In this document: piece by piece, positions 1-5,866 of the stretch | Layout: each line of letters opens with the position of its first letter | Numbering within the stretch: position 1 is the first letter of the stretch | From: SURF-24 sp964537965 | GTDB lineage: Bacteria > Bacteroidota > Ignavibacteria > Ignavibacteriales > SURF-24 | Direction: 5' to 3' | Assembly: GCA_964537965.1 (NCBI GenBank) | Contig: CAZIDB010000182.1 | Span: forward strand, 1-10,032 | DNA: 10,032 nt | The notes under the pieces: generated by a model | Told to the model about the DNA's origin: nothing | Database searches by the model: none | The model's input: the letters and a program-made list of their open reading frames with translations, nothing else | Program-made: the position numbers and the translations under genes

Positions 1-781
1 AATATTCTCCGTGAATGCTTTTTCCCTGGAAGTATGAATAAAAAATACTAAATCCTTTCCCTTTGGCAAAACCATATTTTAATCCAACTATTAGAGAATT
101 TGTTGCGGCATATTTGTCAATCTTAGCAAGCTTCATATCATAACCAACAAAAGGATTGAGGTTGCTTACAGGAAAATCTTTACAGAAATATTCTCCGCCA
201 AGATGAAAAATATCCTTACCAAGGTAAGTTGGATCTACATGAAAAATATAAGTATAACCCATATAAAATCTAAAATCATTTAACCTGTAATAAGGAATGA
301 ACTCAATGAATTCCCTGCTGTAAACCCTTGGTTCACGCCCGTTCCGCCAGGCAAGCGATTGATGATCAAAATGACCATCTACAAAATGAGCGCTGATGTG
401 ACTTAACCTTAAACGCGCACCAAGTTCATTTCCGTTAATAGTTGTTTTGAAAGCTGAGTTAATTCCAAACAAATAGTCAACAGCATCAACCGGAAAATGA
501 AAATCTTTTTCACCTCTCAATAAAGTATATGTAAAGAAGTCTGCACCGAAGGATAACACGGAATTATCATTCTGTTTAATGTGAATAATATCCATCGAGT
601 TACCGATATCAAGACGCAATTCATTATTATTTAGTTGAAACTGAACGCCGACACGTGGCTCAAGAAAATTTGCAATGTATGGCTGAACATTTAAATTGCC
701 GGGAAATAGTTCCGTTGTTGATTGGCCTAATATAACTGCCGGAAAAAGGAGAAGCGCTTTTATTAATAATTTCAATTCCAT
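1..781 (-). CDS. DUF1207-like, probable outer-membrane beta-barrel protein (C-terminus cut by window edge)
   Basis: The minus strand is open from an ATG at 781 to the left edge, about 260 codons with no stop. The N-terminus (MELKLLIKALLLFPAVILGQ) is a signal peptide with a short basic start and a hydrophobic core, so the protein is exported. The mature part is rich in aromatic residues and alternating strands. It carries a 'LFP' near the start, then 'EPRVG', 'VDYLFG', 'RLSHISAH' and 'VYSRE' in the order I recall for DUF1207 proteins, which are about 400 residues long and of unknown function; this is recognition, not a search result. It starts inside the end of the radical SAM gene (10-bp overlap), so it is probably the last or a late cistron of the glycan operon. 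AAAGGG lies only 3 bases before the ATG; a TTG two codons later would have more normal spacing and an equally good signal peptide. Confidence 0.7.
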   Translation of the reverse strand, partial: MELKLLIKALLLFPAVILGQSTTELFPGNLNVQPYIANFLEPRVGVQFQLNNNELRLDIGNSMDIIHIKQNDNSVLSFGADFFTYTLLRGEKDFHFPVDAVDYLFGINSAFKTTINGNELGARLRLSHISAHFVDGHFDHQSLAWRNGREPRVYSREFIEFIPYYRLNDFRFYMGYTYIFHVDPTYLGKDIFHLGGEYFCKDFPVSNLNPFVGYDMKLAKIDKYAATNSLIVGLKYGFAKGKGFSIFYSYFQGKSIHGEY

Positions 782-1773
782 TCACCCTTTAATTTTTGAT
801 CTTTTTTTTTTACAATTTTCTGCTTAACAAGTTTTTGATAGCCGTATTTTATTTTTGATTGAAGGCTCTTTATTCCATATCTGTTTGTTGGAAAAGCAAA
901 AGACGGTTCAAAATAGCAATTAACCGTACAGCCTTTGCAGAAATCAAACTTGCCCTGCATATTGGAAAAGTGTTTATATGTATCTGTTGCCCTGATTTCC
1001 TCAATGGGTTTGTCTATAGTAATTGCATGTTGAGCAAAATGATAACAAGGCAGAAGTATTTTATTATCAGGAGAAATAACTATTACCCTTGTTACTGCTT
1101 TACATAACGGTTTGTTAATATCATTCCCACCATCTTTTCTCAATTTTAAGTAAGCAGCATTCATGTAAACATCAGGTTTATTTTTTATAAACTCGCCGAT
1201 ATAATTTATTGCTGTTTCATTCAAACCCGGATTGCCAAAATAAGAAAAGACAGGATTGATAATCAGAACCAGCTCATTTCTTTTTGCTATTTCATACATT
1301 GAAGGAAGTTTAGTATAAGTTGAATTAGTTACAGTAAACAAGATGTCAGGAAACTCACCAAGTTTTTTAGCAATCTTAATACTTTCCATAACAGCATTAT
1401 AACAGTTCACTCCCCTGATTCTGTTATGTTCATCCTCATCCGGTGAATCAAGTGAAAAATGTAAAAGATTTACCTTACCACGTAGTCTTTCAGCATATTT
1501 AGGATAAAGCAGCGCATTGGTTGTAATACTTGTTTGCATCTTTAATGAGGTGGCGAATTCAACCATCTGCACAATATTTTTATTAAGAAGCGGTTCACCA
1601 CCGGTTAAGTCTATAAACTTCACTCCAAGTTTTTTCACCTGGGTTACATTTCTCTTAAAGTCTTTAATAGAGGCGAACACAGAATTTTTATATTTTGAAT
1701 GATCTGCAAAATGACAAAAATTACAGTAAGCATTACACCTGTAAGTAACATAATAATTGCAGAGAAGAGGCAT
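772..1773 (-). CDS. Radical SAM protein with SPASM-like C-terminal cysteines
   Basis: This is a 333-residue cytoplasmic enzyme counted from the ATG at 1773. The radical SAM cluster motif CX3CX2C is at C13, C17 and C20, followed by the SAM-contacting GGEP at 58-61 and a (beta/alpha) barrel. The C-terminus has five further cysteines (C224, C243, C279, C282, C286), spaced as in SPASM/Twitch domains that hold auxiliary Fe-S clusters. Family knowledge therefore predicts SAM cleavage to a 5'-deoxyadenosyl radical, with the substrate unknown. No B12-binding domain is present. An in-frame GTG at 1794 would add seven residues, but I prefer the ATG. It overlaps the stop of the upstream glycosyltransferase by one base (TGATG), and AAGGAA sits six bases before it. 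Co-transcription with two glycosyltransferases and a deacetylase suggests a sugar or glycolipid substrate; a peptide substrate, common for SPASM enzymes, is not excluded, though no precursor peptide is visible. Confidence 0.88.
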   Translation of the reverse strand: MPLLCNYYVTYRCNAYCNFCHFADHSKYKNSVFASIKDFKRNVTQVKKLGVKFIDLTGGEPLLNKNIVQMVEFATSLKMQTSITTNALLYPKYAERLRGKVNLLHFSLDSPDEDEHNRIRGVNCYNAVMESIKIAKKLGEFPDILFTVTNSTYTKLPSMYEIAKRNELVLIINPVFSYFGNPGLNETAINYIGEFIKNKPDVYMNAAYLKLRKDGGNDINKPLCKAVTRVIVISPDNKILLPCYHFAQHAITIDKPIEEIRATDTYKHFSNMQGKFDFCKGCTVNCYFEPSFAFPTNRYGIKSLQSKIKYGYQKLVKQKIVKKKDQKLKGEWN

Positions 1774-2864
1774 CAGAATTTCCTTCCCTTCCACAAAACC
1801 TTTTTGCTTGGAACAACAACAAGCGGCAAAGCAATTACATAAATTATAAAGTAGATTTCAAAAGCAACGAAATACTTTAGTGAAGAAGTAATTTTGAGCT
1901 GTTTAAGTACGGGATAAATGAAAAGAAAATCTGTTGCCAATTTAAATATTGTTATGTAAAGAGCTGATGAAGAAAACATAAATGGCATCAACAGCATGCA
2001 AATATGAGCTACAAACCCGGAAGCCATTACTGAATATCCAACTATGTCGCTGTCCAAACCACCAACTCCCCATCTTTTCTTTTGCCAATATAAAGAGTTA
2101 AAATTCTCACATGGATTTGAAACAACGTGTGCCAGCGGTTCCAGAGGATAAATAATTTTATATTTTTGAAGGTTATGTATTGTCATCAGCAACTTAAAAT
2201 CTTCTGTAACGCTAAATGGAATGTTTGCATATCCACCAACTTCATCATATACAGATTTTCTATATGACATATTATTCCCGATGCAGCTTAAAGGTTTACC
2301 AAGATTCATTGCACCGGCAGCTACAGTTAAAAGATAAATAAAATCAAGTGTCTGCATTCCGCTAAAAGCATTAAAGGTTTCCTGTGAAGTATAACCGCAA
2401 ACAAGGGCAACATCCTTTTGATAATAGGAAGCGATTGCTTTTGCCCAAGTAGGAGAAACCGCGCAATCAGCATCAGTGGTTAGAATTACTTCACCTTTTG
2501 CAATCTCAAGCGCATTTGCAAGAGCGTTTGTTTTTCCTTTCAGTGTACCGATAGTTTTTTGTGTGGTAATACACTTAAACTTTGGTTTTTCCGAAATAAA
2601 CTTCTCAATAATTTCCAGGGTTTTATCAGTTGATTTATCATTGATGATTATTATTTCAATTTTATTCTCATCGTAAATCAATTTATCTAATGAATCCAGG
2701 CAGCGTTTTATATTTTTTTCTTCATTCCTTGCAGCAACAACAACGCTAATGTCCGGCAAATCTTTTTCCTCTATTCTTTGGTACTTTTTAGTAGCACCGA
2801 TAAGGAATAAAACCGATTGCAAAAAGTATATTCCAACTGCAACTAAAAATATTATTTCAAACAT
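1773..2864 (-). CDS. Membrane-bound family 2 glycosyltransferase (second of the operon)
   Basis: This 363-residue processive-type GT2 enzyme has its active site on the cytoplasmic face. It has an N-terminal membrane helix (about residues 2-23) and a GT-A domain from about 38. The nucleotide-sugar residues are visible: an 'IIINDKSTD' strand with D76, the metal-binding DAD at 131-133, the 'TED' acceptor/base motif at 220-222, and QKKRW at 261-265. At least two hydrophobic segments follow (about 283-325 and 330-353). This layout matches the PgaC/IcaA, cellulose synthase and ceramide-glucosyltransferase type enzymes. The sugar donor and acceptor cannot be told. It resembles the other glycosyltransferase of the operon (3494-4606) in length and layout, and the two flank the deacetylase. 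Its ATG overlaps the deacetylase end by 13 bp; GGAG lies 13 bases upstream. Its TGA overlaps the radical SAM ATG. Confidence 0.9.
   Translation of the reverse strand: MFEIIFLVAVGIYFLQSVLFLIGATKKYQRIEEKDLPDISVVVAARNEEKNIKRCLDSLDKLIYDENKIEIIIINDKSTDKTLEIIEKFISEKPKFKCITTQKTIGTLKGKTNALANALEIAKGEVILTTDADCAVSPTWAKAIASYYQKDVALVCGYTSQETFNAFSGMQTLDFIYLLTVAAGAMNLGKPLSCIGNNMSYRKSVYDEVGGYANIPFSVTEDFKLLMTIHNLQKYKIIYPLEPLAHVVSNPCENFNSLYWQKKRWGVGGLDSDIVGYSVMASGFVAHICMLLMPFMFSSSALYITIFKLATDFLFIYPVLKQLKITSSLKYFVAFEIYFIIYVIALPLVVVPSKKVLWKGRKF
1780..1785 (-). promoter_or_regulatory. Ribosome binding site deciding the radical SAM start
   Basis: Read on the minus strand, AAGGAA (within a longer purine run AAGGGAAGGAA) ends six bases before the ATG at 1773. 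This is the best-spaced Shine-Dalgarno in the operon, and it lies inside the last codons of the upstream glycosyltransferase. It argues for the ATG at 1773 over the GTG at 1794 and for translational coupling across the TGATG junction. Confidence 0.6.
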
Positions 2865-3487
2865 TCTTCAGGTTCTCCAAAGACAAATCCCTTTTTTAAT
2901 ACTTCATCGGTAATATAACGAATTGAGTCAATTATAATATCCTTAGACTTAAGTGAGTCGTGCAATACAATTATTGAATCATTCCTAAGATATTTTCGCA
3001 CTCCAAATTTAACGATATCCAGCCTATTTTTATAATCATAAGTCAGTAAAGACCACATAATATTTTTTAAGTTTTTCTCCTGCAAAATTCCGGAAAGAGA
3101 TATATTAAACCTACCATAAGGAGGCCTGAAAAATAAATTATTATAATCAAGCTTTTCTTTTAGAATTTCCGTCACCAGATCAATTTGCTCTGTGATTTCG
3201 GATTTACCAAGTTTTGTTATTCTCTTATGGTTATAAGTATGATTCCCGATTGTATGCCCCTGATTAAATATTTCCTTAGCCACTTCCGGATATTTATTAA
3301 TATTTTCTCCAACACAAAAGAACAGAGCTTTAGCATTTATTTTTTTCAGCTCATCTAATATGAACTGAGTATTTTTTTCAAGCGGTCCGTCATCAAATGT
3401 AAGAAGCACTTTACCATTGGTTGTATGCCAGTAAAACTTTGAGAAACAAGCTTTAATAATTCCCGGAGGATTAAATGAATATTTCAT
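2852..3487 (-). CDS. Polysaccharide deacetylase, NodB/CE4 family
   Basis: This 211-residue metal-dependent deacetylase should remove N- or O-acetyl groups from a glycan or glycolipid. All NodB homology motifs are present: TFDDG (catalytic base D32 and metal ligand D33), the HxxxH metal pair H83/H87 in 'GNHTYNH', RPPYG at 121-125, W145 in 'MWSLLTYD', and 'LHDS' with the catalytic H176. The protein is little more than the catalytic domain. It has no clear signal peptide, only a modest N-terminal stretch, so it may act in the cytoplasm or be weakly membrane associated, unlike the secreted PgaB/IcaB types. The ATG is six bases after the TAG of the upstream glycosyltransferase and in the same frame. 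AGAAGG lies just two bases before the ATG, closer than usual. Position between two glycosyltransferases suggests it acts on a sugar laid down by one of them. Confidence 0.93.
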   Translation of the reverse strand: MKYSFNPPGIIKACFSKFYWHTTNGKVLLTFDDGPLEKNTQFILDELKKINAKALFFCVGENINKYPEVAKEIFNQGHTIGNHTYNHKRITKLGKSEITEQIDLVTEILKEKLDYNNLFFRPPYGRFNISLSGILQEKNLKNIMWSLLTYDYKNRLDIVKFGVRKYLRNDSIIVLHDSLKSKDIIIDSIRYITDEVLKKGFVFGEPEECLK

Positions 3488-3493
3488 TGCCTT

Positions 3494-4606
3494 CTATTTC
3501 TCTTTCCACTTTACATTAAAAATAAATCCTGAAATAACCGAAATGATTATATATGGAATATGTAGTAATTCAGCTATCAGGAAGATGTGTATGCTGATAT
3601 TTTCAAAAAGGAATTTCATTCCTTCACGTAATACAAAATAATCAGCGGTAAGCTTAATCATCAGACTAAAAGCTAAAAGGAATAATGATAAGGCACTACC
3701 TGAGATACTCTGGAAAAGCAGCCAAGGAATTGAAATATAAAATAAAAATGTAAGAGCAAGGCTTATTAAAATATTTATGGGTAAATGAAACCAGTTGAAA
3801 GAAGCCCATCTTGTTCTCTGTTTCCAGAAGTCTTTGAAATTACTTACTGCTTCTGTTGAAACAATTGCGTCAGCATTCCAGCAGAACTTTACCTTGTAAT
3901 TAGTTTCAACTGAAGTCCTAATAATAAGCGATTCATCAGGAACTTCGTTTTCGTTTTTCGATCTGTCCTTTATTGTTTCTATTAGGTCTTTTCTATAAGC
4001 TATATTTGCAGAATTACAAACAACCGGTTGATTCAAAGCGATTAAGCCGGCACCGGTTAAGATAAGACCGGCAAACTCTAATTCCTGTAATGAACTGTGT
4101 AAAAGTTTTTTGTTACTAAATTTAACTGGACCGGAAACAAAGCCGGTTTCTTGGTCAAATGTATTTATCATCGATTCAATCCATTTTGCATTGTGCAGGC
4201 AATCGCAGTCGGTAGTTATTATGATATCACCGTTTGCATGATCAATTCCATACTTTATTGCCCTCAGTTTCCGAAGTGAAGGCAAATACTCTTTTGGAAC
4301 AACCAGCAATCTGAAGTAATCATCTTTTAAACAGGAATTATATTTTGCAACTGAATCATCAGTTGAGTTATCATCGACATAGTAAATTTCGAGCTTCTCT
4401 TTTGGGTAAGTCTGCGCCTGCAAACTTTTTATCGAATTTATGATGTTATCGGATTCGTTCTTAAATGGAATAATTACGGTAACCTTTCCTTTATTCTCCT
4501 TAACCGGATGTACTTTTAAAATATTTTTAATTCCCTTCTTTATACGAATAAGGAAAATGAAATAGAAGGTTGAAAGGAATAAACATATAATAAAAAACCA
4601 GTTCAA
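3494..4606 (-). CDS. Membrane-bound family 2 glycosyltransferase (first of the operon, TTG start)
   Basis: This 370-residue enzyme has an N-terminal membrane helix (about 2-21) and a GT-A domain from about 41. It shows 'VDDNSTDDS' at 77-85, the DxD motif DCD at 133-135, and QRTRW at 263-267. Several membrane segments follow (about 272-300, 308-325, 335-360). It is a cytoplasmic-face sugar transferase of the PgaC/ceramide-glucosyltransferase type, with unknown donor. Where the second glycosyltransferase has TED, this one reads PDE (223-225), so the usual catalytic aspartate position may be glutamate or shifted by one. The start is TTG, one base after the TAA of the flippase-like gene. No in-frame ATG occurs until about residue 146, and GAGAG lies four bases before the TTG. 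It ends in TAG, and the frame runs on through two sense codons into the deacetylase ATG. Confidence 0.88.
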   Translation of the reverse strand: MNWFFIICLFLSTFYFIFLIRIKKGIKNILKVHPVKENKGKVTVIIPFKNESDNIINSIKSLQAQTYPKEKLEIYYVDDNSTDDSVAKYNSCLKDDYFRLLVVPKEYLPSLRKLRAIKYGIDHANGDIIITTDCDCLHNAKWIESMINTFDQETGFVSGPVKFSNKKLLHSSLQELEFAGLILTGAGLIALNQPVVCNSANIAYRKDLIETIKDRSKNENEVPDESLIIRTSVETNYKVKFCWNADAIVSTEAVSNFKDFWKQRTRWASFNWFHLPINILISLALTFLFYISIPWLLFQSISGSALSLFLLAFSLMIKLTADYFVLREGMKFLFENISIHIFLIAELLHIPYIIISVISGFIFNVKWKEK

Positions 4607-4607
4607 A

Positions 4608-4997
4608 TTACTCTCTTCTTAACATGAAAAACAAACCAATAACTGCAGGCAGCAGCACATTTATAAAAAATAATGAAAGTGATGCGTACAAACCGATTAT
4701 TCCACTAAGTCCAAGATTAGTTATAAAATAAATTGATGCGCCTTCCCGTATTCCAAGTTCACCGAATGACACTGGCGGTATTATGGTTTTAGTAAACATC
4801 ACAAGAATACCCGCAACAAAATAATTCCAGATAGCATAGCTGTCTGAAAATGCTGCAACTAAAAAAGCAAACTGGAGATTATAACATACGAATAACAAAA
4901 ACGACAAAGCTACATTTTTCAATAACACTTCTTTATAGAGTTTATCAATAACAGCTTTCTTTTTAAGAAATCTTGTAATGAAGTTTTTCCTTTTCAC
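4608..4997 (-). pseudogene. C-terminal part of the interrupted flippase-like (LPG synthase TM family) protein
   Basis: These 129 codons are in the same frame as the gene piece at 5022-5579 and are separated from it only by a TAG and eight sense codons (DPNELLQK). They contain the second family signature, 'PPVSFGELGIREG' at residues 74-86, the usual partner of the first 'TPxRxGE' signature, and three or four membrane helices. If translated separately, the likely restart is the GTG at 4997, which has purines (AAAAGG) directly before it and no properly spaced Shine-Dalgarno; no nearby in-frame ATG exists. Together the two parts make about 322 residues, the normal size for this family, so I read this as one gene broken by a nonsense codon rather than as an independent gene. 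The TAA stop is one base from the TTG of the next glycosyltransferase. Confidence 0.72.
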
Positions 4998-5021
4998 CTT
5001 TTGAAGAAGTTCATTCGGATC

Positions 5022-5024
5022 CTA
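5022..5024 (-). other. In-frame amber (TAG) codon splitting the flippase-like gene
   Basis: Read on the minus strand, the frame runs ...His-Lys-Ser, TAG, Asp-Pro-Asn-Glu..., with no change of frame and family sequence on both sides. The site falls in a polar loop between two membrane regions. A single substitution (for example from AAG, CAG, GAG, TAC or TGG) would explain it. Confidence 0.85.
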
Positions 5025-5579
5025 CGACTTATGAATGATATAGAAAAAACAAACAAGTAAAATTATAAGTGCTACAGTTAAAAAAAATATAAATGTAACT
5101 GACGGATTAAAATATTGTTTTATAAACAATACAGAGAAAGTTGCGCCGACAAAAAAGATGACCGCCAGATGACATAAATTGTCAACTACAGTAGCAAATG
5201 TTACATCAAAAACAGGTTTATCTTTAAAAGGAATATTTCTTCCGGCATACTCTCCTATCCTAAAAGGAGTTATGATAGCTGCTGAGAACCCGGCAAACAA
5301 TGAAGAAATAATAATACTGTTTTTATCCTCCTCCAATAATTTCTTACATATTATTTTCCATTTGAAAACCTGCAGGAAAATATTGGGAAGCCATAGTATT
5401 ATGGCAAGAGCTAAAAAGACATAATTTATTTTGTAAAATGAAATTTCGAATTGCTGATTTTTGAATTGAATAAAGAGATAATAGACTAAACTCAATCCAA
5501 TAATAATTTTCAAAAAGAATACAACTTTCTTTCTGCTAGAGAATAAAGAATAGAATGAGCCGGGACTTTTACTTTTCAT
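5022..5579 (-). CDS. N-terminal part of flippase-like membrane protein, lysylphosphatidylglycerol synthase TM family (ends at premature TAG)
   Basis: This 185-residue hydrophobic product has helices near 19-37, 52-71, 88-103, 126-152 and 160-182. The basic N-terminus and the signature 'TPFRIGEYAGR' at 104-114 identify the family shared by the MprF transmembrane part, AglD and TIGR00374-type proteins, often encoded beside glycosyltransferases and thought to move or handle lipid-linked sugars. Full members are about 310-330 residues, so this product is truncated: the frame stops at TAG (5022-5024) and continues immediately with the missing half. It is the first gene of the minus-strand operon and starts at an ATG (5579) with no clear Shine-Dalgarno. 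The truncated product lacks the second conserved motif and would probably not work alone. A true mutation, a sequencing error, readthrough or a functional split are all possible. Confidence 0.8.
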   Translation of the reverse strand: MKSKSPGSFYSLFSSRKKVVFFLKIIIGLSLVYYLFIQFKNQQFEISFYKINYVFLALAIILWLPNIFLQVFKWKIICKKLLEEDKNSIIISSLFAGFSAAIITPFRIGEYAGRNIPFKDKPVFDVTFATVVDNLCHLAVIFFVGATFSVLFIKQYFNPSVTFIFFLTVALIILLVCFFYIIHKS

Positions 5580-5866
5580 CAGTCATTATTTTTTGAGAAC
5601 TAAAATAATCAATTCAATTGATAAATGAATTACAATACTATTTAAACTTACAGTTGTAGAAATTATTTCATCCTGAAGGGAAAATTTTTTTATGTGTATT
5701 ATTCTGACTTTCCTATTCAAGTAGTCGATTTACTTTTCAGCCAGCGTTCTTTTTTTATTCGATTCAACTTCATACTTTGAATTAATATTGCTTACAGTAG
5801 ATATGAATTTTTTATTTCATTTAATGATTCAATTAACTATTTTCAGCAAAAGTTTTTGGGTAATTC
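5580..5866. other. Divergent intergenic region between the glycan operon and the permease
   Basis: This 287-bp, very AT-rich gap must hold the promoters for both directions. On the plus strand TTGAAT (5777-5782) stands 15 to 17 bases before TAGATA/GATATG (5798-5805), about 60 bases before the permease ATG; this is a weak sigma70-like match and no more than a suggestion. For the minus strand I see no convincing promoter boxes. A 15-bp palindrome lies near the operon start (5608-5622). A 6-bp inverted repeat (ATTCAA/TTGAAT, 5762-5782) overlaps the candidate -35. There is no strong GC-rich hairpin, tRNA or recognisable riboswitch. A ten-codon ORF at 5692-5724 is considered chance. Confidence 0.6.
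5608..5622. repeat. 15-bp palindrome, possible operator
   Basis: ATCAATT-C-AATTGAT is a perfect 7-bp inverted repeat around one central base. It lies 29 bp upstream of the first gene of the minus-strand operon, where a dimeric regulator could bind. In such AT-rich DNA a palindrome of this length could also occur by chance, and no second copy was noticed in the window. Confidence 0.3.

Noticed and set aside
859..1107. Plus-strand ORF opposite the radical SAM gene (also similar ones at 1517-1702, 2476-2676 and 5179-5424)
   Set aside because: They are antisense to well-supported genes, have no recognisable motifs and show the composition expected of mirror frames.
1773..1794. GTG at 1794 as start of the radical SAM protein
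   Set aside because: It lacks a spaced Shine-Dalgarno and needs a 22-bp overlap, while the ATG at 1773 has AAGGAA six bases upstream and a TGATG junction.
772..5579. The operon as a canonical hopanoid (HpnI/J/K) or PNAG (PgaABCD) locus
   Set aside because: The deacetylase is NodB-type rather than YdjC-type, the radical SAM protein has no B12 domain, and there is no PgaA-type porin or PgaD. Only the logic is similar, so no such gene symbols were assigned.
5692..5724. Ten-codon ORF (ATG to TAG) with GAAGGG eleven bases upstream, resembling a leader peptide before the permease
   Set aside because: Spacing is long, there is no run of one amino acid's codons, and no paired attenuator hairpins follow it. 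It is likely chance in an AT-rich gap.
5720..5738. Short inverted repeat AAGTA/TACTT with T-runs further downstream, considered as a terminator
   Set aside because: The stem is only 5 bp and AT-rich, the T-run is not adjacent, and no gene ends next to it.
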